Shown: positions 1-14,654 of the stretch, one piece after another
Position numbering within the stretch: position 1 is the first letter of the stretch
How the letters are laid out: every line of letters starts with the position of its first letter
NCBI GenBank assembly: GCA_001584585.1
Contig: LSYV01000015.1
Span: forward strand, 833,575-897,574
From: Gonium pectorale
Lineage: Eukaryota > Chlorophyta > Chlorophyceae > Chlamydomonadales > Volvocaceae
Direction of reading: 5' to 3'
Length of the DNA stretch: 64,000 nt
Made by a program: the position numbers and the translations under genes
Notes under the pieces: generated by a model
Told to the model about the DNA's origin: nothing
Seen by the model: the letters and a program-made list of their open reading frames with translations, nothing else
Database searches by the model: none

Positions 1-223
1 GGCCACACACACCCAACGGCGCGGCGTTGGTGCCCAGGCGGGTGTGCAGGTTGGTGCAGGGCAACGCTGGCAGAGCAAACGAGCAGACGCGCCCCTCGCC
101 CGGTCCCGGACAGTCCAGCTTGCCAGCGCATCGCTGCGACTTGCCCCCCGTCCCCCGGTACCGCCCCCCCCCCGGCCCCCCGCGCCCGCGACCCGGTTCC
201 CAACTCTTCTCCCTCTCGTCCAG

Positions 224-302
224 GTGTGAGACCGACATCTTCCGGGCTGTGGGGCTGGACTACGTGCCGCCCCACATGCGGGACATCACGTCGGTGGAGT
301 GA
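224..302 (+). CDS. Family-X DNA polymerase (lambda-like), last exon only
   Basis: Only the last coding exon lies in the window. It starts after a pyrimidine-rich CAG acceptor ending at 223 and stops with TGA at 300-302. The first base completes a codon begun in the previous exon. The peptide begins CETDIFRAVGLDYVPPHMRD. This matches the C-terminal end of the family-X polymerase palm/thumb region, where the conserved pattern is (D/E)xFxxLGLxYxxPxxR just before the stop. These enzymes fill short gaps in base-excision and end-joining repair in the nucleus. The catalytic Asp residues lie upstream, outside the window. The assignment to the lambda branch is an inference from this short tail and from lambda being the usual family-X member in green plants. 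Confidence 0.6.
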
Positions 303-1173
303 GGAGCCAGGAAGTAGTGGGGGGGTTGTGGGGTCAGGTGCGGGAGGGGGGACGGCCCTGGCCCCGGTGGCGAACATATGATGTGCGGGGCGGGGGCGAG
401 GGCGGGGGTGTGGCGTGCTGGCAGTGCGCGGGTGCAGGGGCGGGGGCCTGAGCGCCGCCGGGTCAGTTGGCGCTTACACTAGTGCCCATGGTGCTGTTGT
501 GGAGCTCCCTCGCCCGCTGTCCCGGCCGCGCTACCCGCCGCACCAAGTCGAGTCGAGGATGTAGTCCCCGCAGGCCCGGCGGCGCGGCTGGTCGCGCCGC
601 CCTTCGTCACCCCTCCAAATCGCATATGGCAAGCGGGGCCGCACATACCCGTGTGCGTGTGCGCTATCGCTGTTACTGTGCTGAGTGTGTGCCACCAGGG
701 CACTTTGGTCGTACATACAGTTGTTGACGTGGGCTCCCACCGGCATTCGGTTGTGGAGACTTATATCAGAATCCACCCGAGAAGGTCCGAACGAACTTTT
801 AAACGCCGATATAGCTCGGGGTTTACGGGTCGCGAGTGTCGGGGTCGGGGTGATTGGCGGCCGTCAAGGTGGTGGCCCGTGTGGACTGTGGGTTTTGTTG
901 CTTGGTTGCTTTAGAATACTACCCAATTGTTGTGTGCACAGTTGGGCTATTCATCGTGGTGGCGGCGGCCCGCGCCGTGGTGCACGTCGGAACCAGGCGG
1001 CCGGGAGGCGACAATCCTGAACAATTCATACAATCATTAAACATAAAGTAATTAAGTTGCTATAATTTATATTCGCCGCCGGACCCTTGTATTTGTTTCA
1101 TGCGTTTGAAATCGTCTAAATCCCGCGCTCTCCGGCTGGATTTCGTGTACGTCTAACACTGGGCAGAAGACAG
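303..1173. other. Intergenic: polymerase 3' flank and DHFR-TS 5' region
   Basis: No supported gene. The left part is the GC-rich 3' flank of the polymerase gene. Bases 1014-1073 form an unusually AT-rich patch in a GC-rich neighbourhood, about 100 bases before the DHFR-TS start, and could be promoter or polyadenylation sequence. I see no clear TATA box with defined spacing. Confidence 0.5.
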
Positions 1174-5893
<4,720 letters not shown>

Positions 5894-6361
5894 GGTGCAG
5901 GGGTGTCCCTGGGGGGTAGGCAAGTGCAGGTTGCTTTAGGCTGGATATAGGATCTAGCCCAAGTGCAGGCCGTTGACGAATGGAGCCGGGGTCGCCAGGC
6001 AAGGGTTTTGCGTCGCAAAGGCTCTGGTGCGGCGGTGCCCCACGGCAAACAGTGCTGTTTTGCAGATGTCTGGGATCGCACGGCACCAGTCATCGAGGGC
6101 GGCGCGGGCAGGTTGCGATGCAGGGGCCGAGACAGGTTGGGAGGGGAATGAAGAGGCGGAAAGCCGTCGCGTTGCTAGTGGTTGCTCTCTGTGGTTGGAG
6201 GCTTAGGGTCCAAGGGGCCGTACGGGGGCTCCTGTCATGGCATTGATGCACACATGCCGCCTTATGTTGCGCATCGGGTCGCCGGTCTGCTTGCGGCAGA
6301 TGGCGACATACATACCCAAGGGCAGAGACAGTCGAGCATTGCAGCAGGGTGACCGTGAGTT

Positions 6362-6384
6362 CCGCCTTCGCGTCCCGAAGGCGG
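6362..6384. repeat. Hairpin, 9-bp arms
   Basis: CCGCCTTCG (6362-6370) pairs with CGAAGGCGG (6376-6384) around the loop CGTCC. It is the first of a hairpin series leading up to the tRNA gene. Confidence 0.85.
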
Positions 6385-6710
6385 CTCTCGCGGTGGTTTG
6401 CGCATTGAACGGACTTGAGGTGTACAGGTAGATGCACGTCGCCCGACGCGTTCAGTAATATGTTGGTTTACATCCTGGTTGTTGTGCATTCGGATTTTAA
6501 CAAGGCGGACCCTCTTGCTTCCTATTCGCCCAGAAAGCCGGTGCTGGTTTTCTGTGCATCTATCTATGCGGATGTGCGCATCTACGGCGGGCCGCATGTT
6601 GTGGAATTTTTTGGGGGCGATTGGCTGGTGTCCATGTCAGCTTGCAAACCTGCCCCATTATCGTGCTCCCAGAGCGCTGTGCCGTGCCTGAGATTGCTCA
6701 TGAAGCCGGG

Positions 6711-6741
6711 TTGCAAGTCAGACAGACAGACTGACTTGCAA
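6711..6741. repeat. Hairpin, 11-bp perfect arms around an ACAGACAGA loop
   Basis: TTGCAAGTCAG (6711-6721) and CTGACTTGCAA (6731-6741) are exact reverse complements with a nine-base loop. Confidence 0.9.
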
Positions 6742-6780
6742 GTCACTTAGGCTGCCGGGCCAACGGGCGGTCTGCCACCC

Positions 6781-6815
6781 TCAGGAGCACTCCTGAAGCA
6801 GTTCATCAAGAACTG
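6781..6815. repeat. Two adjacent short palindromes
   Basis: TCAGGAGCACTCCTGA (6781-6796) is a palindrome with a central CA. It is followed directly by CAGTTC-ATCAA-GAACTG (6799-6815). Together they form two consecutive hairpins about 200 bases before the tRNA. Confidence 0.8.
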
Positions 6816-7015
6816 TTGACGACCCACCATCGGGCCTTCCTGAGCGTGGGTTCATGCGCAAAAGGCAGACGCGGGAGGACCCGGCCTCCCACCGCAGACA
6901 GAAAGACAGACTCCCAGCGCAAAAAAAACAGATCAAAAAATGCACTGTATTGAATATGAGCTACGCAATTGACGGTTGGACATCGTCAGTCATAGCCTCG
7001 GTTACAGAGGGAGAT

Positions 7016-7088
7016 GGTCCTATGGCTTAATGGATAAAGCGCCGGTCTACGGAACCGGAGATTCCAGGTTCGATCCCTGGTAGGATCG
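7016..7088 (+). tRNA. tRNA-Arg (anticodon ACG)
   Basis: A full cloverleaf can be folded. The acceptor GGTCCTA pairs with TAGGATC (one G-T wobble) followed by discriminator G. The D stem is GCT/AGC, the anticodon stem is CCGGT/ACCGG, and the T arm is CCAGG-TTCGATC-CCTGG. The seven-base anticodon loop CTACGGA gives anticodon ACG at 7049-7051, an arginine acceptor (inosine at position 34 would read CGU/CGC/CGA). There is no intron. The internal A and B boxes are intact (GGTTCGATCC is the B box). CCA is not encoded, as expected for a nuclear tRNA. No run of four T follows within about 60 bases. Instead a 6-bp hairpin (CTTGGA-CCGC-TCCAAG) lies at 7104-7119. Confidence 0.95.
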
Positions 7089-8665
7089 TTTATGAGCGCG
7101 CGACTTGGACCGCTCCAAGATTGCTGGCATCTAGGGTGTTACGCTCTGTTTCCGGATTCCCCTGAATCGTCACCAATAGTCACAATTCGCGTCACAGTTG
7201 CCTCACATGTGTTAGGCTTCGTAACCGCGTTACCCATCAAGGTGCACGGGAAGAGGGAGCGGTCGCTTATGGTCCTCTATGGCCTGCCTGCACTGACCGG
7301 CCTGGTGCATGTGTTTCCACGTGGGCACCGGGCTTGGCTGCCCACGCCCGCTCCCAAACACGATCAGCGTCCTCATCCACTGGCGCACGCACACCAAACG
7401 CGACAGCCAGGGATCTCTAGGCACCGCCGACGACAACGCACACCCACCCGCGGCGTGCATAACCTGTCAACGCGACACCCGTAATGGCCTCCGCAGAGCG
7501 AGCCCCTTCTCCCCAAGCAAGCAGTGCACAGCCCGCCTCGCTCATCTGCGGGAAGCTCCTGCAGGACGGGCGGGGGCGCTCCCCATACGTCCGCACGTCC
7601 ATCCGTAACCACAGCCATACGTTCTCCGTGCGAGGGGCGTACCGTCCCTCAAGGTGGCAGCAACAGAAGAAGCCGGCTGCCTAGTCTATTGGAGGCGACG
7701 CCCCCAAGGTCCAACGCACCCAGATCGGACACGAGCCCTGGTCCGTCCGCTATGAGCACATTGAAAATATAGGACCTCATATAGGCATCCCCGTCACTAA
7801 ACCGTATGGCAGCACATCACACAATATCGTGGGTGTTACTCATGGGGTGCCCAGATACGGAGTGGACACGTCACGGAGATCAAAGCTGGCGTAACACACT
7901 CAGTCACTCCTCCCGGTCCCCACCTGCCCATGCCTTGGTCGCGTCACGTACACGGCCCGACCGTTATTTGTCGATAGCATCTACATAGGCATTGATGCAT
8001 GGCTAAGGCATCAATACATAGCTAAGGGACTCACATGGCCCCACTGCTGTACGGCTCACCCACCGCTTCGAGCTCCCTCAACTCCCCCGGGGCCACACAC
8101 TGCCACCAAGTAGGAGCACCAGACAGCGCTGCCGAGTGACCCCACGGCGGGGAGGCACACACCCACAGCTCCTCCAGTGAGCAAGCTCCCTACCTATAAC
8201 TCCCACCGGCCCTCCACTCCTCCTATCCAGCTCACACGCCCCCAGCAAGCCTAATGCGCTCCACCTTACTTCGTGTGGTTCCGGACCGACGCGTCAAGCG
8301 TGCACTCACACCTCACGAGGGCATGCCGCCCCGTCCGTTGGGGCGCAGCGCCGCGGGCTCCCTCCCAACCGCTCCACCGCCTCCCTACCACTCAACACGT
8401 TCGGCCCTCCCCTACAGCACCCTGCACTCTTCTCGGCGAGGGTCGGAGCCCTCCAGACTCCTCAGCGCCCTCCAGACACCTGTCCCAGCTCTCCCACCCA
8501 CGCCCCTCCGCCTCTCACGACCCCCTCAGCCAATACACCGCAGCGCCCATTGGTGCGCCTCACGACAAGCAAGCCACTGCCTCCCCCCGAGCAGCAGCAG
8601 CTGACCCGAACAGTACCGCTACGTCTCCGTACGACGCGGGGTTAGGCCCCACCTCTCGCGCCAGC
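7089..8665. other. Intergenic; tRNA 3' flank and SEC14 3' flank
   Basis: No gene is supported. A perfect 6-bp hairpin lies at 7104-7119, directly after the tRNA. The rest has open frames only by virtue of high GC, with no recognisable domain. The right end should hold the 3' untranslated region of the minus-strand SEC14 gene, but I found no TGTAA on the minus strand there. Confidence 0.4.
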
Positions 8666-11600
8666 TCAGTGCGCTCCATTGACCCCGCCGTTGACCGCCC
8701 CGTTCTCCGGCTTTGTGCCATTCGCAGCCGGCTCCGCGCCCGCGCTTGGCCCGTCCGCCTTGTGGCCATTCGTCCCCGCCCCCGCCCCCGCCCCCGCATC
8801 CGCATGCGTCCCGACCGCAGCCCCGTTCACGTTTCCGTGTCCATTCGCTGCGCCGCCGTCGACTCCCTTGCCCTCCCCGTGCTCCTCGTACGTGGTCACC
8901 GCAGCCGATGCGGTGGGCAGTTGCACCTCCGTCCAGGGCCCGATGCTGGTCTTGAAGTCCTGTGGGGCGGGTGCAGGGTAGGGGTGGAGCGAGGGGGACA
9001 AAGCGTTAAGAGGAGAGAGAAGAGCTTCCTCGCTCGGGAAGATCCTAGGAAACACGCCTTGTTATGATAGTAACTAGCCAGGCCGGAGGGCGGGCCCTGA
9101 CGGCGGGGCCGTGGCCGGACGCGGAGGGGCGGCAGCGGGTTCCGAAATGGATAGTCACCGCGTGGCGCGCGCAGCTTCTTATCCGTCCCCATGTCGTGCC
9201 CCGATCGCGAGCCAACCGGGAGGAGGTAGGTGATCGCGTGCATGCGCAGGGGCACGGCGCTGAGGCATGCTGTCCGGCCATTGTCCTGCAAGCCTATGGC
9301 CTGGGCTTGCCGCCTCCATCAAGTCGCCTCCATCAAGTCGGCACCCCTTCCCTCCTCACCAAAGCGCTCCGGGCGGTTCCCTGGCCTACTGCAGCCCAGC
9401 TCCACACCCAATGCAGGACTCCGCGGCGATGGCACGGCTTCTCGCCCCCCGCATGCCCCTTGGCTCCCAGCCAACGCGCAGCCCCATTCCTTCGCGCCGA
9501 GCCGAATCTCCCTCTCCCCCACCTCATTTCCAGCCCCAACCCCCCAGCCGCCCGTGTCGCGCTTACCGGCATGGGGCTGGTGCCCCCCAGGCAGGTGGGC
9601 AGGCTGTCCGCCGGCACCAGCTGCGTGAGGGTGGGCAGGTAGTCAGAGCCCAGGATGACGATCTTGCGCCGGGTGCGCTCCTCCAGCAGCGGGTTGACCA
9701 CCGCCCAGATGAGGCGGAAGATGGTGGGCGTGTTGACGATGAACATCTGGCCCAGCGACTCGCAGTAGTAGTCCTGGGGAGGAGCGGGCGGAGGGGGCAG
9801 GGGAGTAAAGAGAGAGTGCAAGTGGCCGCATGAATGATGCTTGAGGCGCGTGGTTGACTACCGGTCACGAAACGGAGGAGGAAGGGATGAGTTGATAGCG
9901 GCCTGACGAGATAGCAGCCTGGCGCTGTGTGCGCATACGGTGCCACGATACCAAGGGACCTGGGGATTAAGATACGGGCATGCCCACTAGGGAAGCGGCT
10001 GGTGCATGCCTTCCCCTCCGGCCCGGAGGGAAGGGGATGCCGGTGGCGGCCGCAGGCGGGGTGCGGCTGTGGGCCAGTCGAGGTGCCGGCCCCGGGGGAG
10101 GGGCGCAGGCTGCAGCTACGGGTGTCACGCATGGGCACTAGGTGAGGGCGCCTTGGGTGCCGCAGCAATGTCACGGGCGACATGGGCAGGCGAGCTGGAC
10201 GCGCATGGGGCGAGGCAGGGCTGGTCAAGGGGGGAGGCCACGGTCAGGGGCCACAACACACGGCAGCCCCGCTGCTGCACACTGTTGAATGTGTTTCGTG
10301 CGCCGGATGTCCAGGAGCCCCGCCCCGCCCCCCCCCTTCCTCTTCGTTGACCCCCACCTCTCGCCCCACCCCACCTGGTCGATGGTGGCGATGGTGCGCA
10401 GCACCTTCTGCGCGGCGCTGCTGAAGGTCTTGAGGGATACGCCCTTGAGGTCCAGGATCACGGACTTAGTGATGATGGGCCGGCCTGCGTGACGGGGGGG
10501 GGCGGTCGGCCCGAATGCGCGGACGGACGGAATGCGTTGGGTAGCAGCAAGCATGCCCGCACGCCAAGGGAGGTTCAAGCACGCACGCAGGCACGTGCGC
10601 TGTCCAGTCGCGCGTTGCCCCCAACACATAACCCCGTGGAGCCCCTGCCACAGGCCGTCCCTGCCGCAAACCGCGTCGCCCGACAAGGCTTTATCCCTGG
10701 GGTGTGTGGAGCGAGTCGGAAGGAGCACAGAGTTGGGGAGATCTGAGGCCGCCACCCGCGCTTCAGCCTCTACTCGGCCCGCCCGCCCAGCCTCCGGCCA
10801 AACGAGGCAACGCGGCACCCCCCCGGATCGCAACCCAGATTGCAACTCCCGCCTTCCACGGCCAAAGCTGACCAATTCCACACCCTCCATTCCTCCTCCT
10901 GTTCCCCACCTGCCACCAGGGCAGCTACCTGTGGCTGCCACGCAACGCCCACTCCCCTGCCTTCAGCCACCATCCCACCACGCGAAAGGCCGTCCCCCCT
11001 CTGCGGGCTCCTCCTTTGCGCCGTCCCGTCCTCCCCTCGACAACACGGGCCAGAGACCCCTTTACCTCCTCCCCACCGCCCGCTGGCCCCGTCCTCCCTG
11101 CCCCCGCTCCTGAAGGTCATGCGCGACGGTCATCATTCAACTTGCCCACGGACTGAGTGAACCCGCTCCCCCCGCTGCCCCCCTCCCCTCGCTGCCCCCC
11201 TCCCCCGGCGGCTCGACTCCGGGCCGCGCCCGCTCCGTGCGGGCGCGGCCGCCACAAGCCAAGTCCGATGCTCTGGTACTAACGGGTCAACGATTCTCTG
11301 CTCGACAGTCATCAGTCAGCTTTTGCCCACGGACTGCATAAACCCCCGCCCCCCGCCGTCCCTCACCCGCCAGCACGCTGCACGCCGGCAGTATCTCCCG
11401 CTTGAGTCGCTCCCACTCGCACACGTGGTACTCGAGCAGCCGCTCAAGGCTGGTCACCTCCAGCAGGCGGGCAGGGTCGGTGCGGCCCAGCAGCTCAATG
11501 TACAGCGGGCGGCCGTACTTGTCCGTCTTGTGGTAAAAGTGGGGGTAGTGCTGGGTGGGGCACGGCGGGCGCGGAGGCGGGAAGGGGTCAGTCCTCGTAA

Positions 11601-12371
11601 ACGGCAAACACGCGATGCCAGTGCACACCAGCGTGTGCGTGTGCTACCAGCGAAGCCGGTGGGTCTGGTGGAGGGCGTGTAGTTACCGGTAGTTCCCGGG
11701 AGGGCGCCGGTTGAGGTGAAAGGGATCGAGAGGATGAAGACGAATGGTTCAAGGGTAAAATGAGGTGTCAGCATGGAAGTTACGAAAGCGGGTCGACGAG
11801 GGGCTGTCCAGGGTAGGGAGACGGGGCCAGGGAGACGACCAAGCCCCGAGCGGCCACACGCAGCACCGGTGTGCTGGCGCGCCTACCTGGCGCAGTCTAG
11901 GCAGAAGATTGCCACCAGACTACACCGAAGGCAGGTGCGCCGCCAGCGCCAACCCTTCCTCCGCCTATTCCCCCACCCTGCTCAACCGCACCCCCAACCC
12001 CCACCCGTCCGCCTGTCCCACCGCGCCCCAGCCCGCCCTGCGTGCCTCGAGCCACACACCTCCAGAACAGCATCCTCCTCGGGAAAGGTGAAGGTTTCGT
12101 ACACCTTATCTGTCTGGTGCTCAGCCCGCCACTTGGCCATGTTGGTGTACATTACCGCGGCGCGCTGCACGTCCCATTGCCGCGCCTTCAAGAACCGAAG
12201 GAGCGTATAGCGGTCGTCATGGCCCTTTAGGAGCGCGCCTGCCTCCTTTAGGTGCTCCACGAACTTGTCATGCGCCGCTGACTGCTCGGTGGTCAGGTTC
12301 AGATACCAAAACGCCTCTTTCTCTGTTTGCACCGATGTTTGGTGGGTTGGGGGGTTCGAGAACCAAGACAT
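8666..12371 (-). CDS. SEC14/CRAL-TRIO domain lipid-transfer protein
   Basis: Five exons on the minus strand join in frame: 12060-12371, 11367-11550, 10375-10484, 9567-9773 and 8666-8959 (368 residues). SEC14 proteins exchange phosphatidylinositol and phosphatidylcholine between membranes and feed phosphoinositide signalling. Residues 1-104 form the CRAL-TRIO N helices, with LLRFLKARQWDVQRAAVMY. The lipid-binding lobe follows: HYPHFYHKTDKYGRPLYIE, AGRPIITKSVILDLKGVSLK and GQMFIVNTPTIFRLIWAVV. The gate/basic stretch is KIVILGSDYLPTLTQLVPADSLPTCLGG. The C-terminal exon (97 residues) opens with DFKTSIGPWTEVQLP and then becomes a Gly/Ala/Asn low-complexity tail. There is no transmembrane segment or GOLD domain, so it is probably a soluble single-domain member. 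Introns are large relative to exons. Confidence 0.9.
9311..9338. repeat. 14-bp tandem duplication in SEC14 intron
   Basis: CGCCTCCATCAAGT occurs twice back to back within the last SEC14 intron. Confidence 0.7.
11121..11345. repeat. Diverged direct repeat in SEC14 intron 2
   Basis: Copies at about 11121-11163 and 11300-11345 share the core TTGCCCACGGACTG and similar flanks (CGAC-GTCATCA before it, AACCC-CGC after it). The right copy sits just inside the intron, close to the donor of minus-strand exon 2. The spacing is about 180 bases. Confidence 0.65.
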
Positions 12372-14654
12372 ATTCGAGTCGACCGGGGTGCTCGGCCGCA
12401 GCGACGGCTACCCGTAGCTCGAGGCACTATCTATCGCTCGGAGACTTTCTGCAACGCTCAAATTCGCGTATGTTGTGGCAAATGGGGGGTGGCGCGTCCA
12501 AACTGCGCTGCAGCAAGCAAGGGCAAAGGGTCGGCCTAGCGTTAGAACATTGATAAGAGGAAACAGAGGTTGTTATGCATATGGTAGCAGCATGATAGTC
12601 TCAAACGTACCACACCTGTTGCGCTGCACGGTGTGTCCCCTCGGATTCTTGTCGCCAAGTCCCCAGCCCATTCTTTGGAGTGTAAGGACCAGAGCTTATT
12701 ATCTTATTGTGCCTTGGGCTCCGTCATCGGACCGCGAACGGCGAACGGTCGAAATGGGCTCGAGGCTCGCCTGCCGCGGCAATGGAGGTGCGCTCTTGAT
12801 GGGGGCTTTCTCAACCGTTAGCCCTCTGTCAGAACCCTCTGCAACCCAACGCGCCGTGCACACACTGTTTGAGGCCAAGGAACGTGGACGTGCATTCCAA
12901 CGCCCTGGTTCAGCACGGCCGGATCATAGCCAACGACCACCTAACCTCGCCACTGCACCCCTGGCCCACCTACTACCTGTCGCCCGCCAACCACACGGGC
13001 CATGGCCAGCTCTCCATACCCACTTCTGCATGTGGGCTCGCATCAAAACCTGCCATGCAGAAACCCGTCATGCAGCACTGCAGGCCCATCGCAGCCATTG
13101 TTACCGCAGCTATCTGCGGCCGCTTTGCAAACTGCCGCCCTCTAAAAGAACCCTTGACTGAACCGTGCAGCGCTGGGGCTGAACCCCGGGCGTGACCTGT
13201 GTCACCCAGTCGTGAAAAACAGAGAGCCGCAAAGAAAGGGGGAGCCACCACAGGGACCTCTCCGCCTGGAGCCGCCGGGGGGAGCGGCTCCCAAGGCACG
13301 GTGCCCGGATGCGCAGGCCGGCCAGGTGACGCAACCTCCGCGACCGTAACCATGTGGAATACCGCGTCATGCACCCGACACCGATCAACGCAGTACGCCG
13401 TCCAAAAGCCGGTCATTGCCACGTCAACCAGCGAATGTATGGGCGGAGATCGCACAAGGGCGTCCAAGATTCAGTGCCAACCATGCCTACTCCCGGCCCT
13501 TAAATGCCGAGCCTCTGAACGCCTGCAGAGGCGGGCTCCCACTTTCTCTGCAGATTTCTCTTTTCTCCTGCAGCGTGCCGGCGCACGCGCTCACCGCGCA
13601 GCCACGACCGAGTGCTCACCCACTCGGCGGCTCCCTCACCTGCACTCCCAGCCCAGCCAAATAGCCCGCGGCATGGTGCATGGGCGACGTCCGTCCCTCA
13701 ATCCAGACACGCCTTGTGTCCACCGTACCGTCCTGATGCCGTCACCTGCTGCTGACGCAACCTGTAACCCATAGGCTGCCCCGCTACTGAGTAGGGCGAT
13801 ACCTAGTGGACTGTATGTACAGACGGCGCTTATCGTCGCTAGGCATCATGTCCTTGCCCCTGCCCTCCTGCCCATGGTTGAGGCAACGCCCCGCGCATGG
13901 TGATGTAGGGAATGCCACTGTGAGCGCGGTCATAAGCCCAAGGCATAAGCTACACAGCTGGCCACCGTTGCTCGTTCGGATGCAGCTCATATCCACCACC
14001 CATCACTCCATACTAGCATCACTAGCATGTCCACCTTGCGTGTCCCTTACCCCGCCGCACCGTTCACCTCTTTCCCATTACCCACGCCTTTGACATGGGG
14101 GCACTACTCGTTACCCCCGTCACAGATACGGATCACGGCGCACCAGGTAGGCGCATCTCCTGATAGGGCCCCCTTCAAAGTGTTGTCGAGGGATATGTGG
14201 GCTGGCTAGCCGGGGCCATGCCTCTAGGCCGCTGCGTGGCGCCGCACGGGCGCGGGGCGTGACCCGGTCCAGGCGCCCTCGGCAATGACCTCCACCCGGG
14301 CCTGCGCGGGCAGCAGGAGGGATGGCATGGCCTCGAGTTGGCGCACGGTGCCGGCCGGCGCGTGAGCGGCACAGAAGCGCAGACGACCGGGGCCAGAGAG
14401 GTGAGGCTTGGCAGGTGACGCGTGCAACGGTGGCGCAGCGGGACAGGCTCCTGCGCCGGGTGCGCCTGCGCCCCAGCCGGGTGCGAGCTGTGGCGAGATA
14501 CGGGCGGCCCAGCCGTACTGAGTTGCATCGCGACCCACACAGTCCCACCGCAATCCCACCGCAATCCCGGCGCAAGCGTCGCCTCACCTGCTCTATCAGC
14601 CAACAACGCAGGGCGGCGCTAACCGTGCAGCAGCTCGTTTCCAGCTGTGCCGTT
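12372..14654. other. Intergenic; SEC14 promoter side
   Basis: 2.3 kb with no supportable gene. It holds the upstream region of the minus-strand SEC14 gene and the 3' flank of the minus-strand sugar transporter. Open frames here show no domain or composition signature that I recognise. Confidence 0.4.

Larger units (their letters stand above)
5894..7015. other. Intergenic with a run of hairpins
   Basis: No coding sequence is supported in the 1.1 kb between DHFR-TS and the tRNA. It holds the DHFR-TS 3' flank and four perfect or near-perfect inverted repeats, listed separately. An A-rich stretch with an eight-base A run lies around 6920-6942. Confidence 0.5.

Noticed and set aside
685..1020. 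Open frame between the polymerase and DHFR-TS
   Set aside because: No domain, no splice support and it crosses an AT-rich patch. It is typical of stop-poor GC-rich DNA.
12475..13161. 228-codon open frame upstream of SEC14
   Set aside because: Composition is random-like and no domain or splice partners were found.
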